Positions 30,189-39,992 of a DNA stretch of 64,000 nt are shown piece after piece. The stretch spans positions 33,431-97,430 of the forward strand of contig NZ_QMIG01000020.1 of assembly GCF_003287285.1 (NCBI RefSeq). The letters are read 5' to 3'. Origin of the DNA: Phytoactinopolyspora halophila. Lineage in GTDB: Bacteria > Actinomycetota > Actinomycetes > Jiangellales > Jiangellaceae. The notes beneath the pieces were generated by a model, which had not been told where the DNA came from, did no database searches, and saw nothing but the letters and a program-made list of their open reading frames with translations. The stretch's first letter is position 1. Every line of letters begins with the position of its first letter. The translations under genes were made by a program, and so were the position numbers.

Positions 30189-31424
30189 TCAGTCGGCCGG
30201 TGTCGAACTCCGCGCACTCGCTGCGTCGGCGCTCGCACTCCGTCGGGACCGGAGCCACGTGAGCAACGTCGCCGTGATCATCGCCGGGACGCCGCAGGCG
30301 ACGAACGTCATCGCCGCCACCTCCCACGGCACCGGCCCGACCTCGGCCAGCCGCACCGCGCCCATCGAACCGCCGGACAACATCGCCAGTGCCGACATGC
30401 CCAGGGCGCTCGCGGCAGCCGTGCCGCCAGCAGCGAGAACGACGGTGGTGATGGACTCCCGATACGGTTCAAGCGTGCGATAGACGAGGAGTCCGGCGAT
30501 CGCTCCCGCCACGATCGGCCCGGCCAGCACCACCCACGTGAGCGTTCCGGGCACGTCCGACGGCAACGCTCCCAGCGGTGGAACCGCGGGAAGCATGCCG
30601 AGCTGCACACCGCCCGGCGCCACCACCGTCTCGGCACCGATAGCAAAGCCCGGCCCCAACGAGAAGCTCGCCGCCCAGATGACACCGTTCGGCATGATCG
30701 CTGCGCTGCCGGCCGCCAGGGCCGTGTTGCCCAGGACGCCCGCCTCGAGGGCCTCGGCGAGGCCACCGATCTGCGTGGTGTTCCCGACGGTGCTGACCAC
30801 CACCAGTACCGACCCGGCCACGAACAGACCCGCGATGACGACAGCGCTCCCGGTCAGCGCGGCTCGCACCTCCGGCGACAAGCGAGCGAACCACACCTCG
30901 TCGAAACCGGTCTCGTGCACGACGCCCACGCCGAAGCCCACCAGCGCCCACGCCGCCGCGATGCCGGCGGCCGCGACCGCCGAGCTCGTAATGCCTCCCG
31001 ACGTCGACACCATGGCCAGCGCGACGGCACCGAGCACGTAGACGAGGACCGACGGACCGATCACGGCCAGCATCGAGCGTGGCGTCGCGGTACCGGCCTG
31101 ATGTGCCGCCCACCGCGCGGAACGGTACATGAGCAGCACGAACATGAACGTCATGCCGAGGGGAGCCAGGACGATGCTGGCGCCGTCCACCTCCAAGCCG
31201 ATGCGATGCGACAACAGCCAGATCCGGGCGCCGAACCGCAAGGGGTCGCTCAACGGGGCGTTCGCACCCTCGCCGATCCACACGGCGACCGCCGGCAACA
31301 CGCTCAACGACGCCGATGCGATCAGCGCCCAGCCAGAGGCCAGGGCGGCAGCGAACCACGGCACGCGGGAGCCCCAGGCGGGCTCGTCCCGACGCAGCAG
31401 CGGTCGAGTCAGCAGATCTGGCAC
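30189..31424 (-). CDS. DUF6350 polytopic membrane protein
   Basis: Very hydrophobic protein with about nine or ten membrane spans, rich in Ala, Gly and Val. Members of the family are of unknown function and sit upstream of purN in many actinobacteria, as here. The start is uncertain: I take GTG 31424 ([18 protein letters not shown], 411 residues) because the first membrane span follows closely; the open frame reaches 31511. No catalytic motif is visible. Confidence 0.75.
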   Translation of the reverse strand: MPDLLTRPLLRRDEPAWGSRVPWFAAALASGWALIASASLSVLPAVAVWIGEGANAPLSDPLRFGARIWLLSHRIGLEVDGASIVLAPLGMTFMFVLLMYRSARWAAHQAGTATPRSMLAVIGPSVLVYVLGAVALAMVSTSGGITSSAVAAAGIAAAWALVGFGVGVVHETGFDEVWFARLSPEVRAALTGSAVVIAGLFVAGSVLVVVSTVGNTTQIGGLAEALEAGVLGNTALAAGSAAIMPNGVIWAASFSLGPGFAIGAETVVAPGGVQLGMLPAVPPLGALPSDVPGTLTWVVLAGPIVAGAIAGLLVYRTLEPYRESITTVVLAAGGTAAASALGMSALAMLSGGSMGAVRLAEVGPVPWEVAAMTFVACGVPAMITATLLTWLRSRRSASADAASARSSTPAD

Positions 31425-31637
31425 GCTCTCATGGTCGCCGTTGTACCCGCGGTTCGCCCGCACACCACGCCGATGGCTTCCAGGACGTGACAAGATCCAC
31501 CCGATATCCACTCGATTTTCGATGCAACCGAACGGCAGGCTCCCGCGTCATCCCGAGTGCGAACATACGGAAAGTGCGTGGTCAACGGCACGCGGACGCC
31601 AGCGACCCCGTTCGGGACGAGAGCGAGAGAGGAGAAC

Positions 31638-32150
31638 ATGGACGCGGCAGCGGAATTCGATGCGTTCTACAACGCGTCGAGCCGTCGTGTCCTGCATCAG
31701 ATGTATGCCATGACCGGGAACGTGGCGGATGCTCAGGAGTGCACGCAAGAAGCGTTCGCGCGGGCATGGCAACGGTGGAAGACGGTCAGCCGTGCGGACA
31801 GCCCCGAAGCATGGGTCCGGACGGTGGCGTGGCGCATCGCGGCCAGCCGATGGCGCAAGGCCAAGAACGGCATCACGGCGATGGCACGCCACGGGGAACC
31901 GGAAAGTACCGCACCGCCCAATCCAGATCACGTCGCTCTGGTGACAGCGTTGCGCCGGATTCCCGAAGCACAGCGCCGGGCGATCGTGCTGCACCATCTC
32001 GTGGGCATGAGCGTCGAGGAGATCGCCGAGGAGGTCGGTGCCGCTACCGGGACGGTCAAGGCACGCTTGTCGCGTGGGCGTGCCGCGTTGTCGGAGCTCT
32101 TGACCGACGAGTCCAGCACCGTGACGGGAGGGAACGGGCGTGAGCAGTAA
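31638..32150 (+). CDS. ECF sigma factor, SigE family
   Basis: Alternative sigma factor of 170 residues. Region 2 is about 5-72 (FDAFYNASSRRVLHQMYAMT, then DAQECTQEAFARAWQRW); region 4 is about 95-150 (LRRIPEAQRRAIVLHHLVGM, then IAEEVGAATGTVKARLSRGR). The start ATG 31638 follows GAGAGGAGA; the frame extends 27 codons upstream. The last 11 bases overlap the next gene, a single-span membrane protein, so the two are co-expressed. No zinc-type anti-sigma is encoded nearby. I could not define an autoregulated promoter. Confidence 0.92.
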   Translation: MDAAAEFDAFYNASSRRVLHQMYAMTGNVADAQECTQEAFARAWQRWKTVSRADSPEAWVRTVAWRIAASRWRKAKNGITAMARHGEPESTAPPNPDHVALVTALRRIPEAQRRAIVLHHLVGMSVEEIAEEVGAATGTVKARLSRGRAALSELLTDESSTVTGGNGREQ

Positions 32151-33558
32151 CTTCGACGACGAACTACGGCGACAGCTGAACGCCCTCGACACGGACGTCA
32201 CCGACATCGAGATGCCCGGCCCGAGCGCAGCACGGCGCCGAGCCGCACGGCGCACCCGCAACCAGGTCACCACCGGTGTCCTCGCCAGCGTGGCCATCGT
32301 GGCTCTGGGCGTCGCCGGCGTGACACAGAATGAGCTGTTTTCCGCACCGGAGCCGGCCGCTCCGGGCGAAACCGAGGCACCCACGGCCGTGCCGACCACG
32401 CCTGACGAGCAGGACGATTCGACCCCTCCGGATGGAGAGCAGACGCCTCCCGATGACGGCAACGGTGCGAACGTCCCCGATGACGCCTTCCTGACCATCG
32501 ACGACATCTCGCCGGACGACGAGCCAGGCGTTGTCCTGCCGGAGTGGACGGAGACGGAAGCGACCCGGACACCGTTCGACTGCGCTCCCGCCGTGCCGGA
32601 CGGCGCAGCTCACGTCCGCTACGAGAACGACCGCGAAGGACATTTCCTCCAGTTCGCCGAGACGACCAACGACCAGGTACGGCGGTTCGCACAGCTACGC
32701 GCGGACCTCGAGTCCTGCCTGCGGAATCTCGACGAGGGGGCCGGCCCGGACGCTCCGGACGGACTGAGCCAAGCGTGGGCCGTCGACGATGTCGGCGACG
32801 AGGCATGGGCGGCGACTTACTGGTCCCCGCGGGAGCAGCCGCTACAGGGCGGCGACATGCGCTACGACCTGGTCGCCGTCCATCTCGTCCGGGCTGGCAG
32901 CTACGTCACGATGGTGATCAACGGTTTCCCGAGCAATGAAGATTACGCAGCCAGCACACTGACGGCACGCACCACGGAGGCCGCCCAACGGCTCTGCGAA
33001 GCCGTTGAGCAGGAATGCGTCGTCGAGCCACAGCCGACCCAGCTCTACCCTGAGCCCACTGGAGACGTGTCTGGCTGGCTCACCGTCGACGATGTCGTCG
33101 ACGCCACCGGACTGGAGGAGATCGACGCGGGCGGCGAGATCGTGGAGGAGTCCACGTGGGCTCACGCCTATCTGCCGCTGGATCCGACGGACGACGGAGC
33201 CGAGGTCGTCGAGACTCGCTGGTACCGGAATTCGACTGAGAACGCCGGCCCGGCCGTCGAACAGCGTATCGCCACGTTCCCGGACGAGGAGGCGGCGCGG
33301 TCGCACTATGACGACCTGGTGGCCGCGGCCGACGCCCACGAGGAGCCCAACCAGCAGGCCGAGCGCACCGGTTCGCACGACGAGCCCGGTGACAGCGCCG
33401 CGACGTGGCGGGTCGAGAGCGACTACGGGACGGTGTTCGTCTTCGGGGTGATGGTGCACGGCGAGACCGTGACCGCCATCAGCCATTCCATCAGCGATCA
33501 CGAGGACCGCGATCTCACCGCCGACCAGCTCCGCGACCTGCTGTCACGTGCCGCCTGA
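32140..33558 (+). CDS. Single-span membrane protein paired with the sigma factor (possible anti-sigma/sensor)
   Basis: 472 residues. A short cytoplasmic part (1-43) with an Arg-rich segment just before one membrane span (about 44-61), an acidic Pro/Thr/Asp linker (65-115), and a large outer part. That part seems to hold two related modules, each opening with a [FW]LT[IV]DD[IV] motif (near residues 110 and 308). Cysteines C146, C190, C284 and C290 could form disulfides. The cytoplasmic part has no HxxxCxxC zinc motif of classical anti-sigma proteins. The 11-base overlap with the sigma gene suggests they work together; function is inferred only. Confidence 0.72.
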   Translation: MSSNFDDELRRQLNALDTDVTDIEMPGPSAARRRAARRTRNQVTTGVLASVAIVALGVAGVTQNELFSAPEPAAPGETEAPTAVPTTPDEQDDSTPPDGEQTPPDDGNGANVPDDAFLTIDDISPDDEPGVVLPEWTETEATRTPFDCAPAVPDGAAHVRYENDREGHFLQFAETTNDQVRRFAQLRADLESCLRNLDEGAGPDAPDGLSQAWAVDDVGDEAWAATYWSPREQPLQGGDMRYDLVAVHLVRAGSYVTMVINGFPSNEDYAASTLTARTTEAAQRLCEAVEQECVVEPQPTQLYPEPTGDVSGWLTVDDVVDATGLEEIDAGGEIVEESTWAHAYLPLDPTDDGAEVVETRWYRNSTENAGPAVEQRIATFPDEEAARSHYDDLVAAADAHEEPNQQAERTGSHDEPGDSAATWRVESDYGTVFVFGVMVHGETVTAISHSISDHEDRDLTADQLRDLLSRAA

Positions 33559-33562
33559 GGTG

Positions 33563-33634
33563 GCACTTGTTGGGGCTGAGTAACCTCCAGAAGGCCGAAA
33601 CGGGCTCTGGGCGTTACTCAGCCCCAACAAGTGC
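33563..33634. terminator. Perfect 22-bp inverted repeat between convergent genes
   Basis: Arms 33563-33584 and 33613-33634 are perfectly complementary (core TTGGGGCTGAGTAAC), with a 28-nt loop that contains CCAGA/TCTGG. It starts 5 bp after the stop of the sigma-partner gene and ends 40 bp before the sucD stop, so it can act as a bidirectional terminator. There is no U-tract, as is usual for actinobacteria. Confidence 0.75.
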
Positions 33635-33673
33635 TCGCCTTCGCGGCAACCGTGCCCCGGCGATGCTGGCGGA

Positions 33674-34573
33674 TCAGCCGTTCTGGATGATCTCGCGCAT
33701 GATCCGGGCCGACTCCGACGGCGTCTTGCCCACGCGCACACCGGCAGCTTCGAGCGCTTCCTTCTTCGCCTGCGCCGTACCCGAGGAACCGGACACGATC
33801 GCGCCGGCGTGACCCATGGTCTTGCCCTCGGGGGCGGTGAAGCCTGCGACATAACCGACGACCGGCTTGGTGACGTTGGCCTTGATGTACTCGGCCGCGC
33901 GCTCCTCGGCGTCACCACCGATCTCGCCGATCATCACGATTCCCTCGGTCTCCGGATCCGCCTCGAACGCCTCGAGCGCGTCGATGTGCGTCGTCCCGAT
34001 GACCGGGTCACCACCGATGCCGACACAGGTGGAGAACCCGATGTCGCGCAGCTCGTACATCATCTGGTAGGTCAGCGTGCCCGACTTGCTGACCAGACCA
34101 ATCGATCCGGATTCGGTGATGTCGGCCGGAATGATCCCGGCGTTGGACTTGCCGGGGCTGATGACACCGGGGCAGTTGGGACCCACGATGCGTGTCTTGT
34201 TGCCCATGTTCCTCGCGTAGGCCCAGAACTCGGCGGTGTCGTGTACGGGGATGCCCTCCGTAATCACGACGACGAGCTCGATCCCGGCGTCGACGGCTTC
34301 GATGACGGCGTCCTTGGTGAACTTCGGCGGCACGAAGACGACGGAAACGTTCGCCCCGGTCTTCTCCATGGCCTCGCCGACGCTGCCATAGACCGTCAGC
34401 ACGGCGTCCGGGTGAAACTCGGTGAAATCCAGTTCCTGGCCGGCCTTGCGTGCATTGACCCCACCGACGATCTTGGCGCCCGCCTTGAGCATCCGCTGGG
34501 TGTGCTTGGTTCCCTCGGCACCGGTGATGCCCTGGACAATGAGCTTGCTGTTCTCGTTGAGGAAGATGGCCAT
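33674..34573 (-). CDS. sucD: Succinyl-CoA synthetase alpha subunit
   Basis: TCA-cycle enzyme subunit that binds CoA and carries the phosphohistidine. 299 residues; CoA-binding [12 protein letters not shown] near residue 15, the phospho-His segment [18 protein letters not shown] near 245. It lies 18 bp after sucC, with AAGGA before ATG 34573. Confidence 0.97.
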   Translation of the reverse strand: MAIFLNENSKLIVQGITGAEGTKHTQRMLKAGAKIVGGVNARKAGQELDFTEFHPDAVLTVYGSVGEAMEKTGANVSVVFVPPKFTKDAVIEAVDAGIELVVVITEGIPVHDTAEFWAYARNMGNKTRIVGPNCPGVISPGKSNAGIIPADITESGSIGLVSKSGTLTYQMMYELRDIGFSTCVGIGGDPVIGTTHIDALEAFEADPETEGIVMIGEIGGDAEERAAEYIKANVTKPVVGYVAGFTAPEGKTMGHAGAIVSGSSGTAQAKKEALEAAGVRVGKTPSESARIMREIIQNG

Positions 34574-34591
34574 CTCTTCGCCGTCCTTTAC

Positions 34592-35773
34592 CTACGCCGC
34601 CGTGCCACTGGCGAGCATGGCCGCGCGGCGCGCGGCACCGTCCATCGTGTCTACCCGTTCGAGGAGCGGGAATGCCGCGTCGTCGAGAATCTGCCGACCG
34701 AGCGTGGCGTTGTTGCCGTCCAACCGCACGACCAGGGGCTTGGAGACGGAGTCACCACGCTCCTGGAGAAGTTCGAATGCGTGCACGATGCCGTTGGCCA
34801 CCGCGTCACACGCGGTGATGCCACCGAAGACGTTCACGAAGACGCTCTTGACATCGGGGTCGGACAGGATGATCTCCAGACCGTTAGCCATCACCTCGGC
34901 GGACGCTCCGCCACCAATGTCGAGGAAGTTGGCGGGCTTCACCCCGCTGAACTCTTCTCCCGCATAAGCCACGACATCCAAGGTGGACATGACGAGCCCG
35001 GCACCGTTGCCGATGATGCCGACCTCGCCTTCAAGCTTGACGTAGTTGAGGTCCTTCTCCTTGGCACGCGCTTCGAGCGGGTCGGCCGCGGATTCGTCCG
35101 CGTACTGGGCGTGGTCGTCGTGCCGGAAGCTCGCATTCTCGTCGAGGCTCACCTTGCCGTCGAGCGCGAGCACCTTCCCGTCCGGGGTCTTCACCAGCGG
35201 GTTCACCTCGACGAGCGTGGCATCCTCGGCCGTGAACACCGTCCACAGATGCTGCAGCACGTCGATGACCTGGTCCCGGACATCGCTCCCGAAACCCGCG
35301 GCGTCGGCGATCTCGGCAGCCCCGGCAGCGTCGATACCGGAGCGCGGATCGACCGGAATCCTCGCCAGCGCTTCGGGACGCTCCACGGCCAGCTGCTCGA
35401 TCTCGACACCGCCTTCCACGCTGGCCATCGCCAGGTAGGTCCGGTTCGCCCGGTCGAGCAGGAAGGACACGTAGTATTCCTGCGCGATATCGCTCGCCTG
35501 CGTGACAAGAACCTGGTGGACGGTGTGACCCTTGATGTCCATGCCGAGGATCGCCCCGGCCTTCTCCTCCGCCTCGGCGGGGTTCTCGGCAAGCTTCACG
35601 CCGCCAGCCTTCCCACGCCCACCAGTCTTGACTTGTGCCTTGACGACAACCTGCCCGCCGATCTGCTCGGCGGCCTGGCGCGCCTGTTCGGTCGTCTCAG
35701 CCACAGCGCCCGGCAGTACCGGGACGCCGTGCTTGGCGAAGAGCTCCTTCGCCTGGTACTCCATCAGGTCCAC
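34592..35773 (-). CDS. sucC: Succinyl-CoA synthetase beta subunit (ADP/GDP-forming)
   Basis: Nucleotide-binding (ATP-grasp) subunit, 393 residues. The N-terminus [21 protein letters not shown] and the [21 protein letters not shown] segment are characteristic. GTG 35773 has AAGGA 9 bases upstream. First gene of sucCD; the hairpin at 35857-35898 separates it from the secreted phosphatase gene upstream. Confidence 0.97.
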   Translation of the reverse strand: MDLMEYQAKELFAKHGVPVLPGAVAETTEQARQAAEQIGGQVVVKAQVKTGGRGKAGGVKLAENPAEAEEKAGAILGMDIKGHTVHQVLVTQASDIAQEYYVSFLLDRANRTYLAMASVEGGVEIEQLAVERPEALARIPVDPRSGIDAAGAAEIADAAGFGSDVRDQVIDVLQHLWTVFTAEDATLVEVNPLVKTPDGKVLALDGKVSLDENASFRHDDHAQYADESAADPLEARAKEKDLNYVKLEGEVGIIGNGAGLVMSTLDVVAYAGEEFSGVKPANFLDIGGGASAEVMANGLEIILSDPDVKSVFVNVFGGITACDAVANGIVHAFELLQERGDSVSKPLVVRLDGNNATLGRQILDDAAFPLLERVDTMDGAARRAAMLASGTAA

Positions 35774-35856
35774 GCGTCTACATCCTTGTCGTATGTCGCG
35801 GTCCGTTGGTCGTCTTCAAGCCAATTCGTGGCCACCAAGCAGACTAACTGGCGAGA

Positions 35857-35898
35857 TGTCATCCCAGCGTGACCGGGGCCAGCCACGCTGGGATGACA
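35857..35898. terminator. Perfect 15-bp inverted repeat after the phosphodiester glycosidase gene
   Basis: TGTCATCCCAGCGTG (35857-35871) and its exact complement (35884-35898) around a 12-nt loop. On the minus strand it begins 37 nt after the stop at 35935 and ends 83 bp before sucC: a terminator between the two units. Confidence 0.75.
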
Positions 35899-35934
35899 GT
35901 GACATACGTCACGAATCTATCGCTCCGGACGCCC

Positions 35935-38900
35935 CTACCGGGGGCCGACGAGGATCCGTTCCATCGTTGTCTCGCCGTTCACCGTCACGCGCAGCATCGC
36001 CACGCCCGGACGCAGCGCCGTCACTTCCCTCGTGTCCGGGTCGATCGCCACGACGTCACGATGTTCCGCGTTCTCGGCCGCGCCGACGTGAACGCGGTGA
36101 CCGGACCACTGTGCGCTCATCGGCCAGGCCACCGGCACCGAGCGGCTCTCATCCTGCTGCACCTCCGCAGCGACGGTCACCGACTCGTCGATAACCAGCC
36201 GCCGCGGCGCATCCAGTTCGATCGCATCCACGCGCGGGCGGACCTCGACATCCAGCCACTCCGCACGGTCCTCGGCACCCGGTTCGACACCGAGCAGTGT
36301 CCAGCCGGTGAACCCGCCGTTGTCCGGCGCACCGGACGGGCCCTTACCGGAATTGCCGCTCACCAGGTAGGGCACGCCGTCCACCGACGACGCATCGAAC
36401 ACGCCGGCGTGAGCGCCGACGTATGTCGTCGGCTTGCCGGTCTCGGCATGGAAATCGGCGAGCCACCGTTCCAGCATCGCGGCCTCTCGCCGATCGATGA
36501 GCTGGCTGTTGGCCGCCGGCAGCGGATCGTTCGGCGGGTGGTGCCCCGCGACGACGACACCCGTGATCGACGGGTCCGCGGCCGCCTCGTCCAGCGCCTC
36601 GCGGAGCACCATGATCTGGTCGAACTCGTCGCCCCCGGCGCGCAGCGTCCCGAACGCCGTGTTCAGCGTGATGATCCGGGTTCCGCCGAGGTCGACCACG
36701 TGCTGCGTGTCGCCGAACTCGTCGACGAAGTTGTCGATCGAGCCGCGTTCCGCCTCGTGGTTGCCCGGAACGTAGTACCACGGGAAGTCCGCATCACCCA
36801 GTTCCTCGTCCAACACCGTGCGAGCGAGCGCGAAGTCCTCCGGTGTCGACTCGTCGACGAGATCACCATTGATGATCAGCGCATCCGGATCCTCCGCCAC
36901 GATCTCGCGCAGCGTCCGGCGCGCGGCCTCGACGATGTCGCTGTCCGGTGCACGCGCCACGAACTGGGCGTCGTTCATCACCGCGATGCGCTGGGCCGCG
37001 TCGTCGGCGGTGCCGTTGGTGGTAATCACCGGATCGGGGAACCGCTGCCGTTCGGGCAGCTCGACATCGGGCGCGATCTCCACGGTGATGTCGCTGAACG
37101 ACGTCTCACCGTGGTAGCGGGCATCGTTGCGCGGCTCCACCGAATAGATATCCCGCAACGTCAGCGGGTACTCGGTGCCTTCCGGCACCTCGAAGCTCAA
37201 CTGCCGCCAGCCGGTGAAGTCGGTGTAGCCACCGTTCAACGTGACCAGGGCGCCGTCCCGGTCGTAGACCCGCATCCGGATCCACGAGCCGTTCCCGTCA
37301 CCGCGCACCCATGCGTTCACCACCTGGGGCTGCCCGGGTAGTTCGATCTGTTCCGGTGGTGCCGCGTACGCGGCACGCGTGCTGGGGCCGGTGAAGTCAT
37401 AGGTCATCCGCACGCCCGAGCGCCCTTCGGGCCCGTCGGTGGGCTCGATCTCACCGTCGGCCCGGGCGAAGCTGATCGTCCAGTCGTCGGCGTCCTCGAA
37501 CTCCGCGACCGGTTCCTCGGTCAGGCCGATGGTCACCGCCACCTCGGCGCTCACATCGCCCACCCGCAGCGTCAGTACCGTCGATCCGTTGTCGGCCGTC
37601 GGTTCGAGGGCGAATCCCGCCCCGTCGGGCACCAGTTCAACGATGCCGTCTGCACCGTCCACCTCGACGTCGGCGGGGTCGATCGGCGCACGGTAACCAG
37701 CCGCGTCGTAGCCGGTCAGCTCGATCCGGCCGGTACTGTCGGCGTCGGCCAACGCCACCTGCGTCGTATTCGGATCCACCCAGGCCAGCTCATCCAGGAC
37801 CGTGATGTCGAGCTCGCCTCGCACGTCACCATCTGCGGCCACGACGGCTCCCTCGCCGGGTGCGAGGCCGGTGACGCTTGCGGTGGCCCCGTCTCCGGTG
37901 ACCTCCACGACGTCTCCGGAATCGCCGGTCGCCGACCATGCCGGATCCGCATCGACCGCGTCATGGGCCTCATCGAGGCCGAGTGCGGTCACGGTGCGGC
38001 TCAGACCGGGGAAGACCCGGTTGCTGTCGCCTTCGGCGAGCATGCGGAAATCGCTCAGCGTGCCCGACCCGTCCTCGGCGAACATCGCCAGGCCATTGGC
38101 CACGAGACGTTCGTTTCCGTCGGACGGGCTGTTCACGACCTCATGCTCGACCGTCCCCGGGTCGCGGACCACCATCGTCGACGATCCACCGCCATCGAGG
38201 TTGAGCGCGTCGTGCGCACCGAGCTCGTGCATGAATTCGGCGAGCTCGGACAGGCTCATTCCGCGCGCGTGTCCCTGCCGGCCGTCGATGACGGCGAGAA
38301 AGACCTCGCTGCCGTCCTCGCTGATCCCCACCGCCGTACGTGGATGAGGCGTCGGGTCGGAGAACGACTCCGGTTCACCATCGCTGACAAGGACGGGGTT
38401 GCCACCCACGGCGGCGGCGATCTCGTCGATGTCCGAACGAGGAGCGTAGCTGACCTCGGCGTCGGCACCGGGTTCCAGGTCGAGCAGGGCTTGCGCGCCC
38501 TTGCCCCGGCCGACCAGCACCACCGTGTCGTCGCCGGGTGGCTCTTCGCCGATCTCGTCGGTCACGTCGGTGATCACACCGTCGACGATCGTCACCTCGG
38601 CGGTCTCGGAGGCACCACCAACGGCCTCCGCTCTCGTGTAGTCGCCCCACAGCGCCGTGAAGACACCGATGCCGTCGGCGGGCAGGGCATGGGTGTTGAC
38701 GCCATCGAGTTCCAAGACCGGTCCGCCGTCGACCGCGACCTCACCGTCAAGGAAGATCTGAGCCAGTTGCACCGCCCCGTCCTCGGCGACGGCGAAGGCG
38801 TTCTCACGGCCCTTGACGGGTGCCTTGATGAAGCCGTCCTCGCGGCCGATACCCGGGCCAAGCGGAGCATCGGAGTTGTTGATGTCGAAGAAGTCGGCGT

Positions 38901-39339
38901 TCACCGCAGCCGTCGCGCCGTCACGCGCGGCGCCGTCACGCACGGTCTCGCGTTCGGTGACGGTGCCGGAATGCTGGTAATCGAAGGTCACGCCGGCATC
39001 GACGTCGACGGTCAGCACGGAGCCCGCGGTCCAGCCTTCGGCCTCCAGGCTGGCGAACGTCTCGAGCTCCATCCCGGGTGCGACGTCCAGTTCGTCCTGT
39101 TCGACGAGTACCGACTCCCCGGGCACCCGCGCCAGCGCTTCGCCGGTCGTCAGCGCCAGTTGCCCGCTCACGCCCGACGAGGCCACGGGGTCCGGCAGCG
39201 CACCGGCGACGGGCGCCACGATCACGGCGGCACCAGCCAGCCCGGCGATTCCCGTTCCCCATCGACGCCAGGCAGTGGTTCGCCCGGCGCGCGGCGTGCC
39301 TCGATCCGCGGACGAGACGTGATGTGTGGAGACAGACAC
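35935..39339 (-). CDS. Secreted phosphodiester glycosidase (NAGPA) / calcineurin-like metallophosphatase fusion
   Basis: Large exported protein of about 1134 residues. Order: signal peptide (hydrophobic stretch about 30-48), a NAGPA/DUF2233 phosphodiester glycosidase domain (about 110-425, with AAVNADFFD, TAVGISEDG and ALNLDGGGSSTMV), Ig-like linker regions, a beta-sandwich carbohydrate-binding-like domain (about 645-780), a calcineurin-like phosphoesterase (about 795-1045, with NGDLVDE, PGNHEAERG and VAGHHPPND), and a C-terminal Ig-like module. Two phosphatase metal motifs are unusual: the first, usually DxH, reads MNDAQ, and the last, usually GHxH, reads GAHAG. The start is GTG 39339 or TTG 39342. 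It may strip phosphodiester-linked sugars outside the cell; the substrate is unknown. Confidence 0.85.
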   Translation of the reverse strand: MSVSTHHVSSADRGTPRAGRTTAWRRWGTGIAGLAGAAVIVAPVAGALPDPVASSGVSGQLALTTGEALARVPGESVLVEQDELDVAPGMELETFASLEAEGWTAGSVLTVDVDAGVTFDYQHSGTVTERETVRDGAARDGATAAVNADFFDINNSDAPLGPGIGREDGFIKAPVKGRENAFAVAEDGAVQLAQIFLDGEVAVDGGPVLELDGVNTHALPADGIGVFTALWGDYTRAEAVGGASETAEVTIVDGVITDVTDEIGEEPPGDDTVVLVGRGKGAQALLDLEPGADAEVSYAPRSDIDEIAAAVGGNPVLVSDGEPESFSDPTPHPRTAVGISEDGSEVFLAVIDGRQGHARGMSLSELAEFMHELGAHDALNLDGGGSSTMVVRDPGTVEHEVVNSPSDGNERLVANGLAMFAEDGSGTLSDFRMLAEGDSNRVFPGLSRTVTALGLDEAHDAVDADPAWSATGDSGDVVEVTGDGATASVTGLAPGEGAVVAADGDVRGELDITVLDELAWVDPNTTQVALADADSTGRIELTGYDAAGYRAPIDPADVEVDGADGIVELVPDGAGFALEPTADNGSTVLTLRVGDVSAEVAVTIGLTEEPVAEFEDADDWTISFARADGEIEPTDGPEGRSGVRMTYDFTGPSTRAAYAAPPEQIELPGQPQVVNAWVRGDGNGSWIRMRVYDRDGALVTLNGGYTDFTGWRQLSFEVPEGTEYPLTLRDIYSVEPRNDARYHGETSFSDITVEIAPDVELPERQRFPDPVITTNGTADDAAQRIAVMNDAQFVARAPDSDIVEAARRTLREIVAEDPDALIINGDLVDESTPEDFALARTVLDEELGDADFPWYYVPGNHEAERGSIDNFVDEFGDTQHVVDLGGTRIITLNTAFGTLRAGGDEFDQIMVLREALDEAAADPSITGVVVAGHHPPNDPLPAANSQLIDRREAAMLERWLADFHAETGKPTTYVGAHAGVFDASSVDGVPYLVSGNSGKGPSGAPDNGGFTGWTLLGVEPGAEDRAEWLDVEVRPRVDAIELDAPRRLVIDESVTVAAEVQQDESRSVPVAWPMSAQWSGHRVHVGAAENAEHRDVVAIDPDTREVTALRPGVAMLRVTVNGETTMERILVGPR

Positions 39340-39465
39340 CAATTCACCCCACTCAGGTAGATGACAGTGGGGCCATTACATCTGACAGGTCTAGACCTTT
39401 GGTAGACCCGCGAGACACACTTCGGTGAACAAGCAACAAATGGTCAATGGATGAACAACAGTTGA

Positions 39466-39888
39466 TCAGCTGGGCTGGGGCTCCTTGAGCGTCCGCACCC
39501 ACTCGACGATCTCTTGGGTACTCGCACCGGGCGTGAAGAGCTTCGCGACGCCCATCTCCTCAAGCACCGGGATGTCGGCATCGGGGATGATGCCGCCGCC
39601 GAACACGACGATGTCCGACGCATCACGCTCGGACAGGAGTTCCAGGACGCGCTTGAACAGCGTCATGTGGGCACCGGACAGGATCGACAACCCGATCGCG
39701 TGGGCATCTTCCTGAATCGCCGCCTCGACGACCTGCTCGGGCGTCTGATGCAGCCCGGTATAGACGACCTCGACACCGGCGTCGCGCAGAGCACGCGCGA
39801 CGATCTTCGCTCCACGGTCATGTCCGTCCAGGCCAGGTTTGGCCACGACGACCCGTAACGGGCGCTCGAACTCGATCGATGCATCCAC
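39466..39888 (-). CDS. Cobalamin-binding small subunit of an acyl-CoA mutase (IcmB/methylmalonyl-CoA mutase C-terminal type)
   Basis: 140-residue B12-binding domain. DGHDRG at 21-26 is the DxHxxG motif whose histidine coordinates cobalt; [11 protein letters not shown] and [10 protein letters not shown] complete the fold. Stand-alone proteins of this size pair with a separate catalytic subunit (isobutyryl-CoA or methylmalonyl-CoA mutase), which is not in the window. The start is GTG 39888; the frame extends 32 codons upstream into a region with no protein character. Two CRP-like sites lie 66 and 105 bp upstream. The TGA stop lies within a TGATCA. Confidence 0.87.
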   Translation of the reverse strand: MDASIEFERPLRVVVAKPGLDGHDRGAKIVARALRDAGVEVVYTGLHQTPEQVVEAAIQEDAHAIGLSILSGAHMTLFKRVLELLSERDASDIVVFGGGIIPDADIPVLEEMGVAKLFTPGASTQEIVEWVRTLKEPQPS

Positions 39889-39953
39889 GCACAGCAGGCT
39901 ACCCGGCCGAGGGCCCGGGTTACTACGCCCGCACCACGAGAGAAAGACGGCTG

Positions 39954-39969
39954 TGTGACGAACATCACA
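39954..39969. promoter_or_regulatory. CRP-type site 1
   Basis: TGTGA-CGAACA-TCACA, a perfect CRP/GlxR consensus half-site pair, extended by one more matching base on each side (GTGTGA/TCACAC). It lies between the divergent cobalamin-binding gene (66 bp away) and the M23 peptidase gene (212 bp away), so either could be the target. Confidence 0.8.
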
Positions 39970-39992
39970 CGTCATAATCGTCAACCGGCGAG

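Noticed and set aside
33809..35872. 687-codon plus-strand open frame across sucD and sucC
   Set aside because: Antisense shadow of two highly conserved genes.
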